Shown: one piece after another, positions 7,218 through 15,559 of the stretch
Position numbering within the stretch: position 1 is the stretch's first letter
Layout: each line of letters opens with the position of its first letter
NCBI RefSeq assembly: GCF_029269265.1
Contig: NZ_JARIXP010000015.1
Coordinates: forward strand, 1-36,535
DNA from: Rheinheimera sp. 1928-s
GTDB taxonomy: Bacteria; Pseudomonadota; Gammaproteobacteria; Enterobacterales; Alteromonadaceae
Direction of reading: 5' to 3'
DNA: 36,535 bases
Notes under the pieces: generated by a model
Told to the model about the DNA's origin: nothing
Seen by the model: only the letters and a program-made list of their open reading frames with translations
Database searches by the model: none
Program-made: the position numbers and the translations under genes

Positions 7218-9806
7218 CTACACCTTAGCTTCAAGGAAGTCTTTGGCAAAACGCTGTAACACGCCACCCGCTTCATAAATAGATACTTCTTCAGCTGTAT
7301 CCAAACGACAAGTCACAGGAACCTGCAGCTTTTCTCCGTTTCTGCGGGTAATCACTAAAGTTAAGGTAGTGCGAGGTGTACGTTCACCTGTCACGTCATA
7401 ACTTTCTGTGCCATCCAAAGCCAAGGTTTTACGATTGACACCAGCTTTAAACTCCAAAGGTAATACACCCATACCCACCAGGTTAGTGCGATGAATACGC
7501 TCGAACCCTTCGGCCACTATGGCTTCAACACCAGCTAAACGCACACCTTTAGCCGCCCAGTCACGGGATGAACCCTGACCATAATCCGCACCGGCAATAA
7601 TAATTAAAGGCTGCTTACGTTCCATATAAGTTTCAATGGCTTCCCACATCCGGGTCACCACACCCTCTGGCTCAATACGGGTTAAAGAACCTTGTTTGAT
7701 TTTGCCGTCTACCACTGCCATTTCGTTGATGAGTTTTGGGTTAGCAAAAGTAGCGCGCTGCGCTGTTAAATGGTCGCCACGATGGGTGGCGTAGGAGTTA
7801 AAATCTTCTTCCGGCAGCCCCATTTTATGCAGATATTCACCGGCAGCACTGTCCATCATAATGGCGTTGGATGGTGATAAATGGTCTGTGGTGATGTTGT
7901 CACCCAGCACAGCCAGAGCACGCATACCTTTCATGCTGCGCTCACCAGCCAATGCACCCTCCCAATAGGGCGGACGGCGGATGTAAGTGGTTTGTGGACG
8001 CCAGTCGTACAGCGGGCTGATTTTTTCACCGTAATCCACAGATACAGCAAACATAGGCTCGTAGACTTTACGGAACTGTTCAGGTTTGACGCTGCTTGCC
8101 ACCACTGCATCAATTTCAGCGTCGCTTGGCCAGATGTCTTTTAAGCGAATTTCTTTACCGTCTTGATCCAGTCCCAGCACGTCTTTTTCGATATCAAAAC
8201 GAATAGTACCTGCTATGGCATAAGCCACAACCAAAGCAGGTGAAGCTAAAAACGCCTGTTTAGCATAAGGGTGAATACGGCCATCAAAGTTGCGGTTACC
8301 AGACAATACAGCTGTGGCGTATAGATCGCGTTCTATCAGTTCTTGTTGGATCACAGGATCTAAAGCACCGCTCATACCGTTACAGGTGGTACAGGCAAAA
8401 GCCACAATACCAAAACCTAAACTTTCCAAATCTGTCAGTAAGTTGGCTTCTTTTAAATACAACTCCACAGTTTTAGAACCAGGCGCCAGCGAGCTTTTCA
8501 CCCATGGCTTACGGCTTAAACCTTTGGCTTTAGCGTTGCGGGCCAATAAACCTGCAGCTATCACGTTACGTGGGTTACTGGTATTGGTGCAACTGGTAAT
8601 GGCGGCGATAATAACAGCGCCATCCGGCATTAAACCCGGCTCGTTTTCCACTACACCACTAATGCCTTTGGCGGCTAAATCGCTGGTTGATACCCGGGCG
8701 TGAGGATTGGAAGGACCAGCAATAGTGCGGCCCACACTGGATAAATCAAAACGAATAACACGCTCGTATTCGGCCGTTTTTAAACTGTCGGACCATAAAC
8801 CTGCAGTTTTGGCGTAGGTTTCTACCAGCTTGACCTGCGCTGGCTCGCGGCCTGTCAGGGTTAAATAGTCCAGCGTTTGCTGATCAATAGAGAACATAGC
8901 GGCAGTAGCGCCATATTCCGGCGTCATATTAGAGATAGTAGCGCGGTCGCCTAAACTCAGGCTGCTTGCCCCTTCACCAAAGAACTCCAGATAAGCAGAG
9001 ACGACTTTTTCTTTACGTAAAAATTCAGTCAAGGCCAGGACGATGTCGGTTGCCATAATGCCTGGCTGAGCTTTGCCCGTCAGCTCCACGCCAATAATAT
9101 CCGGCAGACGCATCCAGGAGGCGCGGCCTAACATCACGCTTTCCGCTTCTAAGCCACCTACCCCAATAGCAATGACACCCAGCGCATCCACATGAGGCGT
9201 ATGGCTGTCGGTGCCAACTAAAGTATCAGGGAAAGCGACGCCATCAATGGCGTGAATAACTGGCGACATCCGCTCTAAATTGATCTGGTGCATAATGCCG
9301 TTGCCTGGCGGGATCACATCGACATTTTTGAAGGCTTTTTTTGTCCAGTTGATAAAGTGGAATCTGTCGTCGTTGCGTCTGTCTTCAATAGCGCGGTTTT
9401 TCTCAAAAGCGTCTTTTTCAAAACCACCATGCTCTACAGCCAAAGAGTGATCAACAATTAGCTGAGTTGGCACTACAGGGTTTACTTTGGCCGGATCGCC
9501 GCCTTGCAGCGCTATCGCATCACGCAGGCCTGCTAAATCCACTAAAGCGGTTTGACCTAAAATATCGTGACAGACCACCCGGGCTGGAAACCATGGAAAG
9601 TCCAGATCCTGCTTGCGGTAAATCAGTTGTTTTAATGAATCGGTTAAAGTCGCCGGATCGCAGCGGCGTACCAGGTTTTCAGCATGAACACGGGAGGTAT
9701 AAGGCAGCTTGGCGTAAGAGCCAGCTTCAATGTCGTTGCATGCAGCTGCTGCATCAAAATAATCCAGGTTAGTGCCTGGTAAGTTTGTACGGTAATTAGA
9801 ATTCAT
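7218..9806 (-). CDS. acnD: Fe/S-dependent 2-methylcitrate dehydratase AcnD
   Basis: 862 aa, an aconitase-family enzyme that dehydrates 2-methylcitrate. The cluster-binding cysteines are in SCTNTSNP and ACTTCNGMSG. The C-terminal swivel domain carries GADYGQGSSRDWAAKG with the substrate-binding Ser-Arg. The N-terminus (NYRTNLPGTNLDYFDAAAACNDI) distinguishes AcnD from housekeeping AcnA. It lies between prpC (82-nt gap holding a strong hairpin) and prpF (8 nt). The ribosome site is weak (GAGTGG, about 12 nt upstream). No prpD or prpE is visible in this locus, so propionyl-CoA synthesis must be encoded elsewhere or the cycle serves odd-chain and branched acyl-CoA breakdown. Confidence 0.95.
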   Translation of the reverse strand: MNSNYRTNLPGTNLDYFDAAAACNDIEAGSYAKLPYTSRVHAENLVRRCDPATLTDSLKQLIYRKQDLDFPWFPARVVCHDILGQTALVDLAGLRDAIALQGGDPAKVNPVVPTQLIVDHSLAVEHGGFEKDAFEKNRAIEDRRNDDRFHFINWTKKAFKNVDVIPPGNGIMHQINLERMSPVIHAIDGVAFPDTLVGTDSHTPHVDALGVIAIGVGGLEAESVMLGRASWMRLPDIIGVELTGKAQPGIMATDIVLALTEFLRKEKVVSAYLEFFGEGASSLSLGDRATISNMTPEYGATAAMFSIDQQTLDYLTLTGREPAQVKLVETYAKTAGLWSDSLKTAEYERVIRFDLSSVGRTIAGPSNPHARVSTSDLAAKGISGVVENEPGLMPDGAVIIAAITSCTNTSNPRNVIAAGLLARNAKAKGLSRKPWVKSSLAPGSKTVELYLKEANLLTDLESLGFGIVAFACTTCNGMSGALDPVIQQELIERDLYATAVLSGNRNFDGRIHPYAKQAFLASPALVVAYAIAGTIRFDIEKDVLGLDQDGKEIRLKDIWPSDAEIDAVVASSVKPEQFRKVYEPMFAVSVDYGEKISPLYDWRPQTTYIRRPPYWEGALAGERSMKGMRALAVLGDNITTDHLSPSNAIMMDSAAGEYLHKMGLPEEDFNSYATHRGDHLTAQRATFANPKLINEMAVVDGKIKQGSLTRIEPEGVVTRMWEAIETYMERKQPLIIIAGADYGQGSSRDWAAKGVRLAGVEAIVAEGFERIHRTNLVGMGVLPLEFKAGVNRKTLALDGTESYDVTGERTPRTTLTLVITRRNGEKLQVPVTCRLDTAEEVSIYEAGGVLQRFAKDFLEAKV

Positions 9807-9841
9807 GGCGTGGCCACTCAGTTAAAAAGTTGCTTCAGATC

Positions 9842-9870
9842 CTACAAAAGCCCTTAGTGGGCTTTTGTAG
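9842..9870 (-). other. Strong intercistronic hairpin between prpC and acnD
   Basis: A perfect 12-bp stem CTACAAAAGCCC/GGGCTTTTGTAG has a 5-nt loop and lies 19 nt after prpC. No U tract follows on the minus strand, so it does not look like a full terminator. It could set different mRNA stability for prpB-prpC and acnD-prpF, or be an RNase site. Confidence 0.6.
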
Positions 9871-9888
9871 TTGGATGTCTTGTTGCGA

Positions 9889-11016
9889 TTAACGCTGTGC
9901 CAGCGGAGTGACTGTACGTGGTTCCACGCCAGTATATTCAGCGCTTGGGCGAATAATACGGTTGTCAGCACGTTGTTCCATCACATGCGCAGCCCAGCCT
10001 GTTAAACGTGAACAAACAAAAATAGGCGTAAACAGCTTGGTGGGAATACCCATGTAGTTGTAAGCCGAGGCATGGAAGAAATCTGCGTTACAGAACAGTT
10101 TTTTCTCGCGCCACATGACGCTTTCACAGCGCACTGAGATGTCATACAAGGAAGTGTTGCCGTTGGCTTTACCCAGCTTTTCTGACCATTCTTTGATCAC
10201 CGCATTACGTGGGTCGGACTCTGCATAAATAGCATGACCAAAACCCATAATTTTTTCTTTACGTTCCAGCATGCCCATTAACTTGGTTTCGGCATCATCC
10301 GGATTGTCCATCTTTTCAATCAGTTCCATCGCTGCTTCGTTCGCACCACCGTGCAGAGGGCCACGTAATGAACCAATAGCGCCAGTGATACACGAGTGCA
10401 TATCACTTAAAGTAGAAGCACAAACACGGGCTGTGAAGGTAGAAGCATTAAACTCGTGCTCTGCGTATAAAATCAGCGAAGAGTTCATTACATCTGTATG
10501 CAGTTGAGTTGGCTTTTCGCCATGTAAAGTCCAGAGGAACTGCTCGGCAATAGAATCGGCTGCTGTTTCCACTTCAATGCGCTGGCCTTTATGGCTGAAG
10601 TTATACCAGTAGTTAATTAAACCAGGGAAAATCGCCAGTAAACGGTCAGTCGCATCTTGTTGCTCGGCAAAACTCTCTTCAGTTTCTAAGTTGCCCAACA
10701 TAGAGCAACCGGTGCGCATTACATCCATAGGATGAGCAGAAGCAGGAATACGCTCCAGCACTTCTTTTAAAGCCTGTGGCAGGTTTCGCATTGCTTTTAA
10801 GCGTTTTTTGTACGCGGCCAGTTCAGCTTCGTTTGGTAACTCGCCTTTTAAAATCAGGTGCGCTACTTCTTCAAATTCACAGTGAGCGGCTAAGTCTTTC
10901 ACGTCGTAACCACGGTAGGTCAGGCCTGAACCTGTTTTGCCTACTGTGGATAAAGCGGTTTTACCTGCGATTTGGCCACGTAAGCCTGCACCTGATAATT
11001 CTTTTGCGTTCGCCAT
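9889..11016 (-). CDS. prpC: 2-methylcitrate synthase PrpC
   Basis: 375 aa, a short type I citrate-synthase-family protein condensing propionyl-CoA with oxaloacetate. GPLHGGANEAAMELIEKM and GFGHAIYAESDPRN carry the two catalytic histidines, and the conserved Asp lies in the C-terminal third. The N-terminus (AGLRGQIAGKTALSTVGKTGSGLTYRGYD) is typical of PrpC and not of GltA. The ATG has a GGAGAGACAAG ribosome site. It follows prpB by 80 nt and precedes acnD. Confidence 0.95.
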   Translation of the reverse strand: MANAKELSGAGLRGQIAGKTALSTVGKTGSGLTYRGYDVKDLAAHCEFEEVAHLILKGELPNEAELAAYKKRLKAMRNLPQALKEVLERIPASAHPMDVMRTGCSMLGNLETEESFAEQQDATDRLLAIFPGLINYWYNFSHKGQRIEVETAADSIAEQFLWTLHGEKPTQLHTDVMNSSLILYAEHEFNASTFTARVCASTLSDMHSCITGAIGSLRGPLHGGANEAAMELIEKMDNPDDAETKLMGMLERKEKIMGFGHAIYAESDPRNAVIKEWSEKLGKANGNTSLYDISVRCESVMWREKKLFCNADFFHASAYNYMGIPTKLFTPIFVCSRLTGWAAHVMEQRADNRIIRPSAEYTGVEPRTVTPLAQR

Positions 11017-11096
11017 CTTGTCTCTCCGTTTTTAATTTGTTCTGTTGATTTATTGAATGCTGTAGTTATTGTTTTTATTTTTTAGCAGCAAACTTC

Positions 11097-11990
11097 TTAT
11101 TTAGTGCTTTTGCCTGCGGCAAATAAGGAATCCAATTTCTGCTCATAACTGTGATAGTTCAGGAAGTCGTAAAGTTCAGCGCGGGTTTGCATGCTGTCGA
11201 CTACTGCTTTCTGATCGCCGTTGGCCAGAATAGACTCATACACATTCAGCGCGGCTTTGTTCATAGCGCGGAACGCACTCAACGGATACAACACCATATC
11301 GACACCTACGCCAGCCAGCTCTGCTTTGTTAAACAGCGGCGTTTGGCCAAACTCGGTGATATTGGCAAGAACAGGCACTTTCAGCACCTTGGTAAAAGCC
11401 TGATACTGCTCCAGCGTGTACACAGCTTCAGCAAAAATGGCGTCGGCACCAGCAGCTTCACAAGCTAAAGCACGCTCGATGGCGGCGTCTAAACCTTGTT
11501 GTTGCAACGCATCAGTGCGCGCCATAATAAAAAAGTTCTCGTCTGTTCTGGCATCCACAGAAGCCTTGACGCGATCGACCATTTCTTCCAAAGATACGAT
11601 TTCTTTGTTTGGTCTGTGACCACAACGTTTTTGCGCCACCTGATCTTCAATATGAAAACCTGCAGCACCAGCATTGGTCATCTCTTTAACGGTACGGGCA
11701 ATATTAAAAGCTCCGCCCCAGCCAGTATCAGCATCCACCAGCAATGGCAGTTCAGTAGCACCGGTAATACGGCGGATATCTTCACAGACATCATTTAATG
11801 AGGTCATGCCCAAATCCGGCAAACCAAAAGAAGCATTGGCCACACCAGCGCCTGATAAATACAGGGCTTTATGACCCACTCGTTCAGCCATCATGGCGGT
11901 GTAGGCGTTAATAGTGCCAACCAGCTGTAACGGATGATTGTCTTTAATTGCCTGACGAAGCAGAGCGCCAGCGCTTTTTACATTAGCCAT
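11097..11990 (-). CDS. prpB: Methylisocitrate lyase PrpB
   Basis: 297 aa. It cleaves 2-methylisocitrate to pyruvate and succinate. The family signature KRCGH ([14 protein letters not shown]) holds the catalytic Cys. [12 protein letters not shown] supplies the Mg-binding acidic residues. The chosen ATG at 11990 has GGGGA just upstream and overlaps the 3' end of the GntR gene by 8 nt. An upstream in-frame start at 12023 would only add a non-conserved stretch. The overlap implies translational coupling with the regulator, which is therefore the first gene of the operon. Confidence 0.95.
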   Translation of the reverse strand: MANVKSAGALLRQAIKDNHPLQLVGTINAYTAMMAERVGHKALYLSGAGVANASFGLPDLGMTSLNDVCEDIRRITGATELPLLVDADTGWGGAFNIARTVKEMTNAGAAGFHIEDQVAQKRCGHRPNKEIVSLEEMVDRVKASVDARTDENFFIMARTDALQQQGLDAAIERALACEAAGADAIFAEAVYTLEQYQAFTKVLKVPVLANITEFGQTPLFNKAELAGVGVDMVLYPLSAFRAMNKAALNVYESILANGDQKAVVDSMQTRAELYDFLNYHSYEQKLDSLFAAGKSTK

Positions 11991-12669
11991 GTGAAGTCCC
12001 CTGTTGAAGTAACTGTTGTTCAATATTACGTTTGGATGCAGCGATATGACGGCGCATCAATAAGTCGGCAAGTTCGCCATCACGGTTAGCAATGGCATTG
12101 ATAATAGCTTTGTGTTCGTCAAAAGCCCGCGATACCCGTGGGCCATTCATGCCAAGCTGTACCCGATACATCCGCACCAGAAAATACAGCTCATCACTTA
12201 AGATATTAATCAGATAAGGATTTTTACTGCCCAAGATGACGCGATAATGAAAATCAACGTCGCCCGCTTCCTGGTAATAACTTTCACCTTCGCGCACCCG
12301 TTGTGTCGACAAATGCTGATCAAGTAGCGCTCGTACTTCGGCAATTTCCTGCTCTGTCATATGCTCTGCCGCCAAACGACAAGCCAGCCCTTCGAGCTCT
12401 TCGCGCAGCTGATACAAAGAACGTAAACCTTCAATCGACAGCTTGACCACACGGGCACCAGCATTGGGTGTACGTTCTATCAAATGACAGCGCTCTAAAC
12501 GCGCTAAGGCTTCACGCAGCGGTGCACGGCTTAAATCATAACGTCGCGCCAGTTCAGGCTCACTGATCTTGGTACCAGCAGGAATGTCACCTTCCACTAT
12601 GGCAGTGCGAATTTGCACCAGCACTCGGTCGGCTGCAGTAATAGCTTCTTTAAATTCGGTAGCAAGCAT
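11983..12669 (-). CDS. GntR/FCD-family regulator of the prp operon (PrpQ-like)
   Basis: 228 aa. Residues about 12-80 form a GntR winged helix-turn-helix ([43 protein letters not shown]). The rest is an all-helical FCD ligand domain with metal-ligand-like residues D..H in VDFHYRVI and late histidines ([16 protein letters not shown]). A GntR regulator heading the prp operon is known in several gammaproteobacteria, where it has been called PrpQ. Most enteric bacteria use the unrelated sigma-54 activator PrpR instead. No ribosome site precedes the ATG. A perfect operator palindrome occupies the bases 4-15 nt upstream of it. Likely a repressor relieved by a methylcitrate-cycle intermediate; the ligand is an inference. 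Confidence 0.88.
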   Translation of the reverse strand: MLATEFKEAITAADRVLVQIRTAIVEGDIPAGTKISEPELARRYDLSRAPLREALARLERCHLIERTPNAGARVVKLSIEGLRSLYQLREELEGLACRLAAEHMTEQEIAEVRALLDQHLSTQRVREGESYYQEAGDVDFHYRVILGSKNPYLINILSDELYFLVRMYRVQLGMNGPRVSRAFDEHKAIINAIANRDGELADLLMRRHIAASKRNIEQQLLQQGTSHG

Positions 12670-12672
12670 CAG

Positions 12673-12684
12673 ATTGTCGACAAT
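12673..12684. promoter_or_regulatory. Operator 1 of the prp operon (perfect palindrome)
   Basis: ATTGTCGACAAT is a perfect 12-bp palindrome 3 nt before the regulator's start codon. It shares the core TGTCGACA with operator 2. Its centre is 73 bp from that of operator 2, about seven helical turns. Short GT-N-AC palindromes are typical targets of FCD-type GntR regulators. Confidence 0.7.
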
Positions 12685-12701
12685 AATTAGAAAGTGATAA
12701 C

Positions 12702-12730
12702 GTTTTACCGCTTTAAACTGCTTTGGTCAA
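12702..12730 (-). promoter_or_regulatory. Sigma-70 promoter of the prp operon
   Basis: On the minus strand TTGACC (12725-12730), a 17-bp spacer and TAAAAC (12702-12707) match sigma-70 elements. It sits exactly between the two palindromic operators, which supports it as the regulated prp promoter. Confidence 0.6.
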
Positions 12731-12744
12731 GGATGAAGTATTAG

Positions 12745-12758
12745 TTATGTCGACATAA
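12745..12758. promoter_or_regulatory. Operator 2 of the prp operon (perfect palindrome)
   Basis: TTATGTCGACATAA is a perfect 14-bp palindrome with the same TGTCGACA core as operator 1. It is placed about 14 bp upstream of the -35 hexamer. Confidence 0.7.
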
Positions 12759-12810
12759 AGACTAAAGTACTAGAGGAAGTTGTATGGAATTATGCACAGG
12801 GAAATAGCAG

Positions 12811-12831
12811 GGCCAGCTCAAAAGCCTGGCC
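12811..12831. terminator. Hairpin downstream of the LytTR gene
   Basis: GGCCAG/CTGGCC forms a 6-bp GC-rich stem with a 9-nt loop just after the LytTR stop. The T tract (TTT) is on the plus side only, so it is a weak terminator candidate for the minus-strand operon. Confidence 0.35.
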
Positions 12832-12835
12832 TTTA

Positions 12836-13540
12836 TCACAAACTCCAGAGCTGTTTGAAAGCGACAGCCTGACGACGCGAGATCTCCAGCTGTAAACCGC
12901 TTTTGAGTGTTAATTCAAAGCCACCGCTGATCGATGCTTCAATAGTCTGAATATACTGTGTATTTACAATCCAGCTGCGGCTTGCGCGGAAAAAGCTTTG
13001 TTTGGGCAACTTTTGCTCCAATGTCGCCAGATTACGATAAATCAGCGGCTGGCCTGCTGAGAAATACACTTTGGTGTAATTGCCCTGAGCTTCAAAGGCA
13101 TAAACATCGGATAAAGTAATGAAATAACAGCGTTCTCCATCTTTTAAAAACACCTGACTCTGTAAAGTCATTTCCGACTGAGGCCCACCAACTGGCACTT
13201 TAGCCAACGCCGATTGCAGCCGTACTGCAGTTACAGGTTTGAGCAGATAATCTTTGGCATGATAATCAAAAGACTTCAGCGCATAACAATCAAAAGCTGT
13301 GACAAAAATCACATGGGGTTTACGGGGTAACTCGTCCAGCTGTTCCAACAAACTAAAGCCATCACCGCCCGGCATATCAATATCTAGTAACAGTAAGTCC
13401 GGCTCAGTCTGATAAATCAAGGCTTTGGCTTGTTCTACATTTTCAGCCTGCCCGGCCAACTCAATGCCCTGACACTGATTGAGCTGATTGATGAGTTCAA
13501 GCCTTGCCAGTCTGCTGTCATCTATCACCAGTACTTTCAT
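12836..13540 (-). CDS. LytTR-family response regulator
   Basis: 234 aa from the ATG at 13540, whose GGAG site lies 8 nt upstream. It overlaps the kinase stop as ATGA. A start at 13603 would run inside the kinase gene. Residues 1-about 120 are a receiver domain with D7-D8, the phospho-acceptor D53 (LLLLDIDMPGGDG), T in FVTAFD and K in DYLLKPV. The C-terminal half is a LytTR DNA-binding domain (FLKDGERCYFITLSDVYAFEAQGNYTKVYF ... FFRASRSWIVNTQYI). It should be phosphorylated by the adjacent kinase. A 20-bp-spaced GCCGTTT repeat upstream of the operon is a candidate target, which would mean autoregulation. Confidence 0.9.
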   Translation of the reverse strand: MKVLVIDDSRLARLELINQLNQCQGIELAGQAENVEQAKALIYQTEPDLLLLDIDMPGGDGFSLLEQLDELPRKPHVIFVTAFDCYALKSFDYHAKDYLLKPVTAVRLQSALAKVPVGGPQSEMTLQSQVFLKDGERCYFITLSDVYAFEAQGNYTKVYFSAGQPLIYRNLATLEQKLPKQSFFRASRSWIVNTQYIQTIEASISGGFELTLKSGLQLEISRRQAVAFKQLWSL

Positions 13541-14571
13541 TTCACAGTCTCCAACGGCAAACGAATTTCGGCGACCACTTTGTCCTGCTGTTGCTCCAGC
13601 CACAAGCTGGCTGCTCCCAGATACAAGAGTTGCAAACGCTGACGAATATTTTTTAGTCCAACTCCGGTGGTGTTCTGTGTTGTAGATTGCAGCAAACCCG
13701 GATTACTGATCTGTATACTGATTTCGCCATGCTGCACCAGAGCCCGGATCCGGATCTCGCCACCCTGAGTCAATCTGCTGATGCCATGCTTAATGGCGTT
13801 CTCGACACAAAGTTGTATCAGCAGTTTAGGGATCAATACGTTGTTACAATCCTCATCAATCTGCTCAACATACTGCAACCTGTGTTCAAATTGAATAGAA
13901 CATAAAGCAATATAAGCATGCACTATCTCCAGTTCCTGATGAAGCGCAACTTTGATGCCCTGTTCACTGTTCAGATTGTACCGCAGCATATCCGATAAAG
14001 TGGCCAGCATAGTTCTTGCGCGTTCAGGATCCTCCAAAATTAAAGCTCGTATATTATTGATGGCATTAAACAAAAAATGAGGATTTAACTGATTGATCAA
14101 GGCATCCAATTGAGTCGCATGCAATAAAGCCGTTGTCTGTCGTAATTGCCGGACTTTAATCATTGAAAAATACAAAGCAGACCAAAGTAACATCACCATC
14201 AGCATGTTAAAAAAGTTACCCTGCCCTATAGACTTGATCACAAACCAGCGCTGGTCCGGCGGAATTGGATAGCCATAGCCAAGCGCTGATAACAAAAACA
14301 CCATGATGAGCAGCATCAGGGTAGCAAAAGCAGCAATGACAACAGCACCAGCAACCAAAGTCACAGTTTGCTTAGTTAAACTGCTCTGAGCCAGTTGGTT
14401 GCGAAAGAACAGCCTGAGTCCATGTGAACCTAAGCCCGTTGCACCTATCAGCACTGCAGCATAAAGCAGTTCAGTTTCTACAAAAACTGGCCTGTTGCTT
14501 ATCATCAATGCCATCAGCACATACAACAAAGTCCAGCCTGCCCATTGCCCCCAGCTATACAAGTTGATCAT
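13537..14571 (-). CDS. LytS-type membrane sensor histidine kinase
   Basis: 344 aa. About four transmembrane segments fill the first 135 residues (near 8-24, 35-50, 70-97 and 118-137). The cytoplasmic His_kinase (PF06580) box follows, LNPHFLFNAINNIRALI, with H165 as the phospho-acceptor. The ATPase domain has the N-box VENAIKHG (N258) and the G-box TGVGLKNIRQRL. There is no extracytoplasmic sensor domain beyond short loops. ATGA overlaps join it to the serine hydrolase frame upstream and the LytTR gene downstream, so all are one operon. The signal is unknown. Co-transcription with a hydrolase suggests an envelope or peptide-related stimulus, which is inference. Confidence 0.9.
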   Translation of the reverse strand: MINLYSWGQWAGWTLLYVLMALMISNRPVFVETELLYAAVLIGATGLGSHGLRLFFRNQLAQSSLTKQTVTLVAGAVVIAAFATLMLLIMVFLLSALGYGYPIPPDQRWFVIKSIGQGNFFNMLMVMLLWSALYFSMIKVRQLRQTTALLHATQLDALINQLNPHFLFNAINNIRALILEDPERARTMLATLSDMLRYNLNSEQGIKVALHQELEIVHAYIALCSIQFEHRLQYVEQIDEDCNNVLIPKLLIQLCVENAIKHGISRLTQGGEIRIRALVQHGEISIQISNPGLLQSTTQNTTGVGLKNIRQRLQLLYLGAASLWLEQQQDKVVAEIRLPLETVK

Positions 14572-15488
14572 TTTGAAGTTTTTTCCTGCACTTTTTCGTT
14601 TTGGGCAAATTGTTGGGCCAGCTCAAAACCCTGACGGTTCAAAGGCGCTGACAGATTACTCAGGATCACTATTCCAGTTTTCAATTGGGGATCAAATACA
14701 ACAACAGAACTAAAGCCTGCGGTTTGGCCAGAATGCCAGAGCCAGTTTTTATCTGACATCCAGCCCGGAGTCATCTTTGGCTCACCGTCAACATCAAGAG
14801 GAGTCAGCCATTGCCTGATCAGCGCATCTGTCTGCTGCAACCTGAAGATGGAGCTTAACATCTGTGCCATATCTTCTACCGAAGCCACTACAGCACCGGC
14901 CCCCGCTAAAGCATCAAAATGCCAGTGTGCCATTTTCTGTCCATTCAGTGCATAACCACTGGCAAGGTTTTTATTCCCGTATCCAGGCAACTGAAGTTCC
15001 GCAGAGTTCATTGCAAGAGGCTGTAAAACCCTTTGTCGCATAATATCTGCCAAGGGTTGCTGTAAAGAAAGCTCCAGCAAGAACCCCAGCAGCCCATACC
15101 CATAATTAGAATAACTAAAATCCGCATCGCCCAGCTGTGTTTGTTGCAAAGACTGTAATAAATCATCTTTTTTATAAGTTTCATAAGGCGCAGTCAGATC
15201 ATGCAACGGCATATTAGCTGGCAGACGCGGCAATCCACTCCTGTGAGTTAACAAGGCTGCCAGACTATACTTATGCGATGGCTTTAGTGCCACCAGAGCG
15301 GGAATTTCCTGCTCTAAAGCCCATTGCCCATTCTGCAGCATGCTCAGACTGGCCAGTGCGATCAGTGGTTTTGTCACTGAGCCTATCTCAAACAGAGTGT
15401 CTTTTCTGACTGCAACTTTATGGTCGATATCAGCAAAACCGTGCAGACGATACTCAATCTGTTGATCCCTGACCAGAGCAATGGCCAC
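14568..15488 (-). CDS. Class C beta-lactamase-like serine hydrolase domain (frame -1 to the gene upstream)
   Basis: The frame from a GTG at 15488 gives 306 aa with the penicillin-binding/beta-lactamase fold motifs: SVTK (37-40, nucleophile Ser), YSN in FSYSNYGYG and HSG in WLWHSGQTAG. The GTG has no ribosome site, and the product would have no signal peptide. The frame is open further upstream to a stop at 15570-15572. That added part reads SPWLEAEFGQNAV, the normal N-terminal strand of this family. There is no ATG, GTG or TTG in it. It meets the preceding gene at an A8 run in the -1 frame, so the real product is probably a fusion with that gene. The stop overlaps the kinase start as ATGA. 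Confidence 0.8.
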   Translation of the reverse strand: MAIALVRDQQIEYRLHGFADIDHKVAVRKDTLFEIGSVTKPLIALASLSMLQNGQWALEQEIPALVALKPSHKYSLAALLTHRSGLPRLPANMPLHDLTAPYETYKKDDLLQSLQQTQLGDADFSYSNYGYGLLGFLLELSLQQPLADIMRQRVLQPLAMNSAELQLPGYGNKNLASGYALNGQKMAHWHFDALAGAGAVVASVEDMAQMLSSIFRLQQTDALIRQWLTPLDVDGEPKMTPGWMSDKNWLWHSGQTAGFSSVVVFDPQLKTGIVILSNLSAPLNRQGFELAQQFAQNEKVQEKTSK

Positions 15489-15559
15489 AGCATTCTGACC
15501 AAATTCAGCTTCAAGCCAGGGCGATAACTGCTGCAGATTTATAACCTGATGGGATCTAG

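Noticed and set aside
11991-12023. Upstream start for prpB
   Set aside because: The 11 added residues are not part of the family and lie within the regulator gene; GGGGA precedes the inner ATG.
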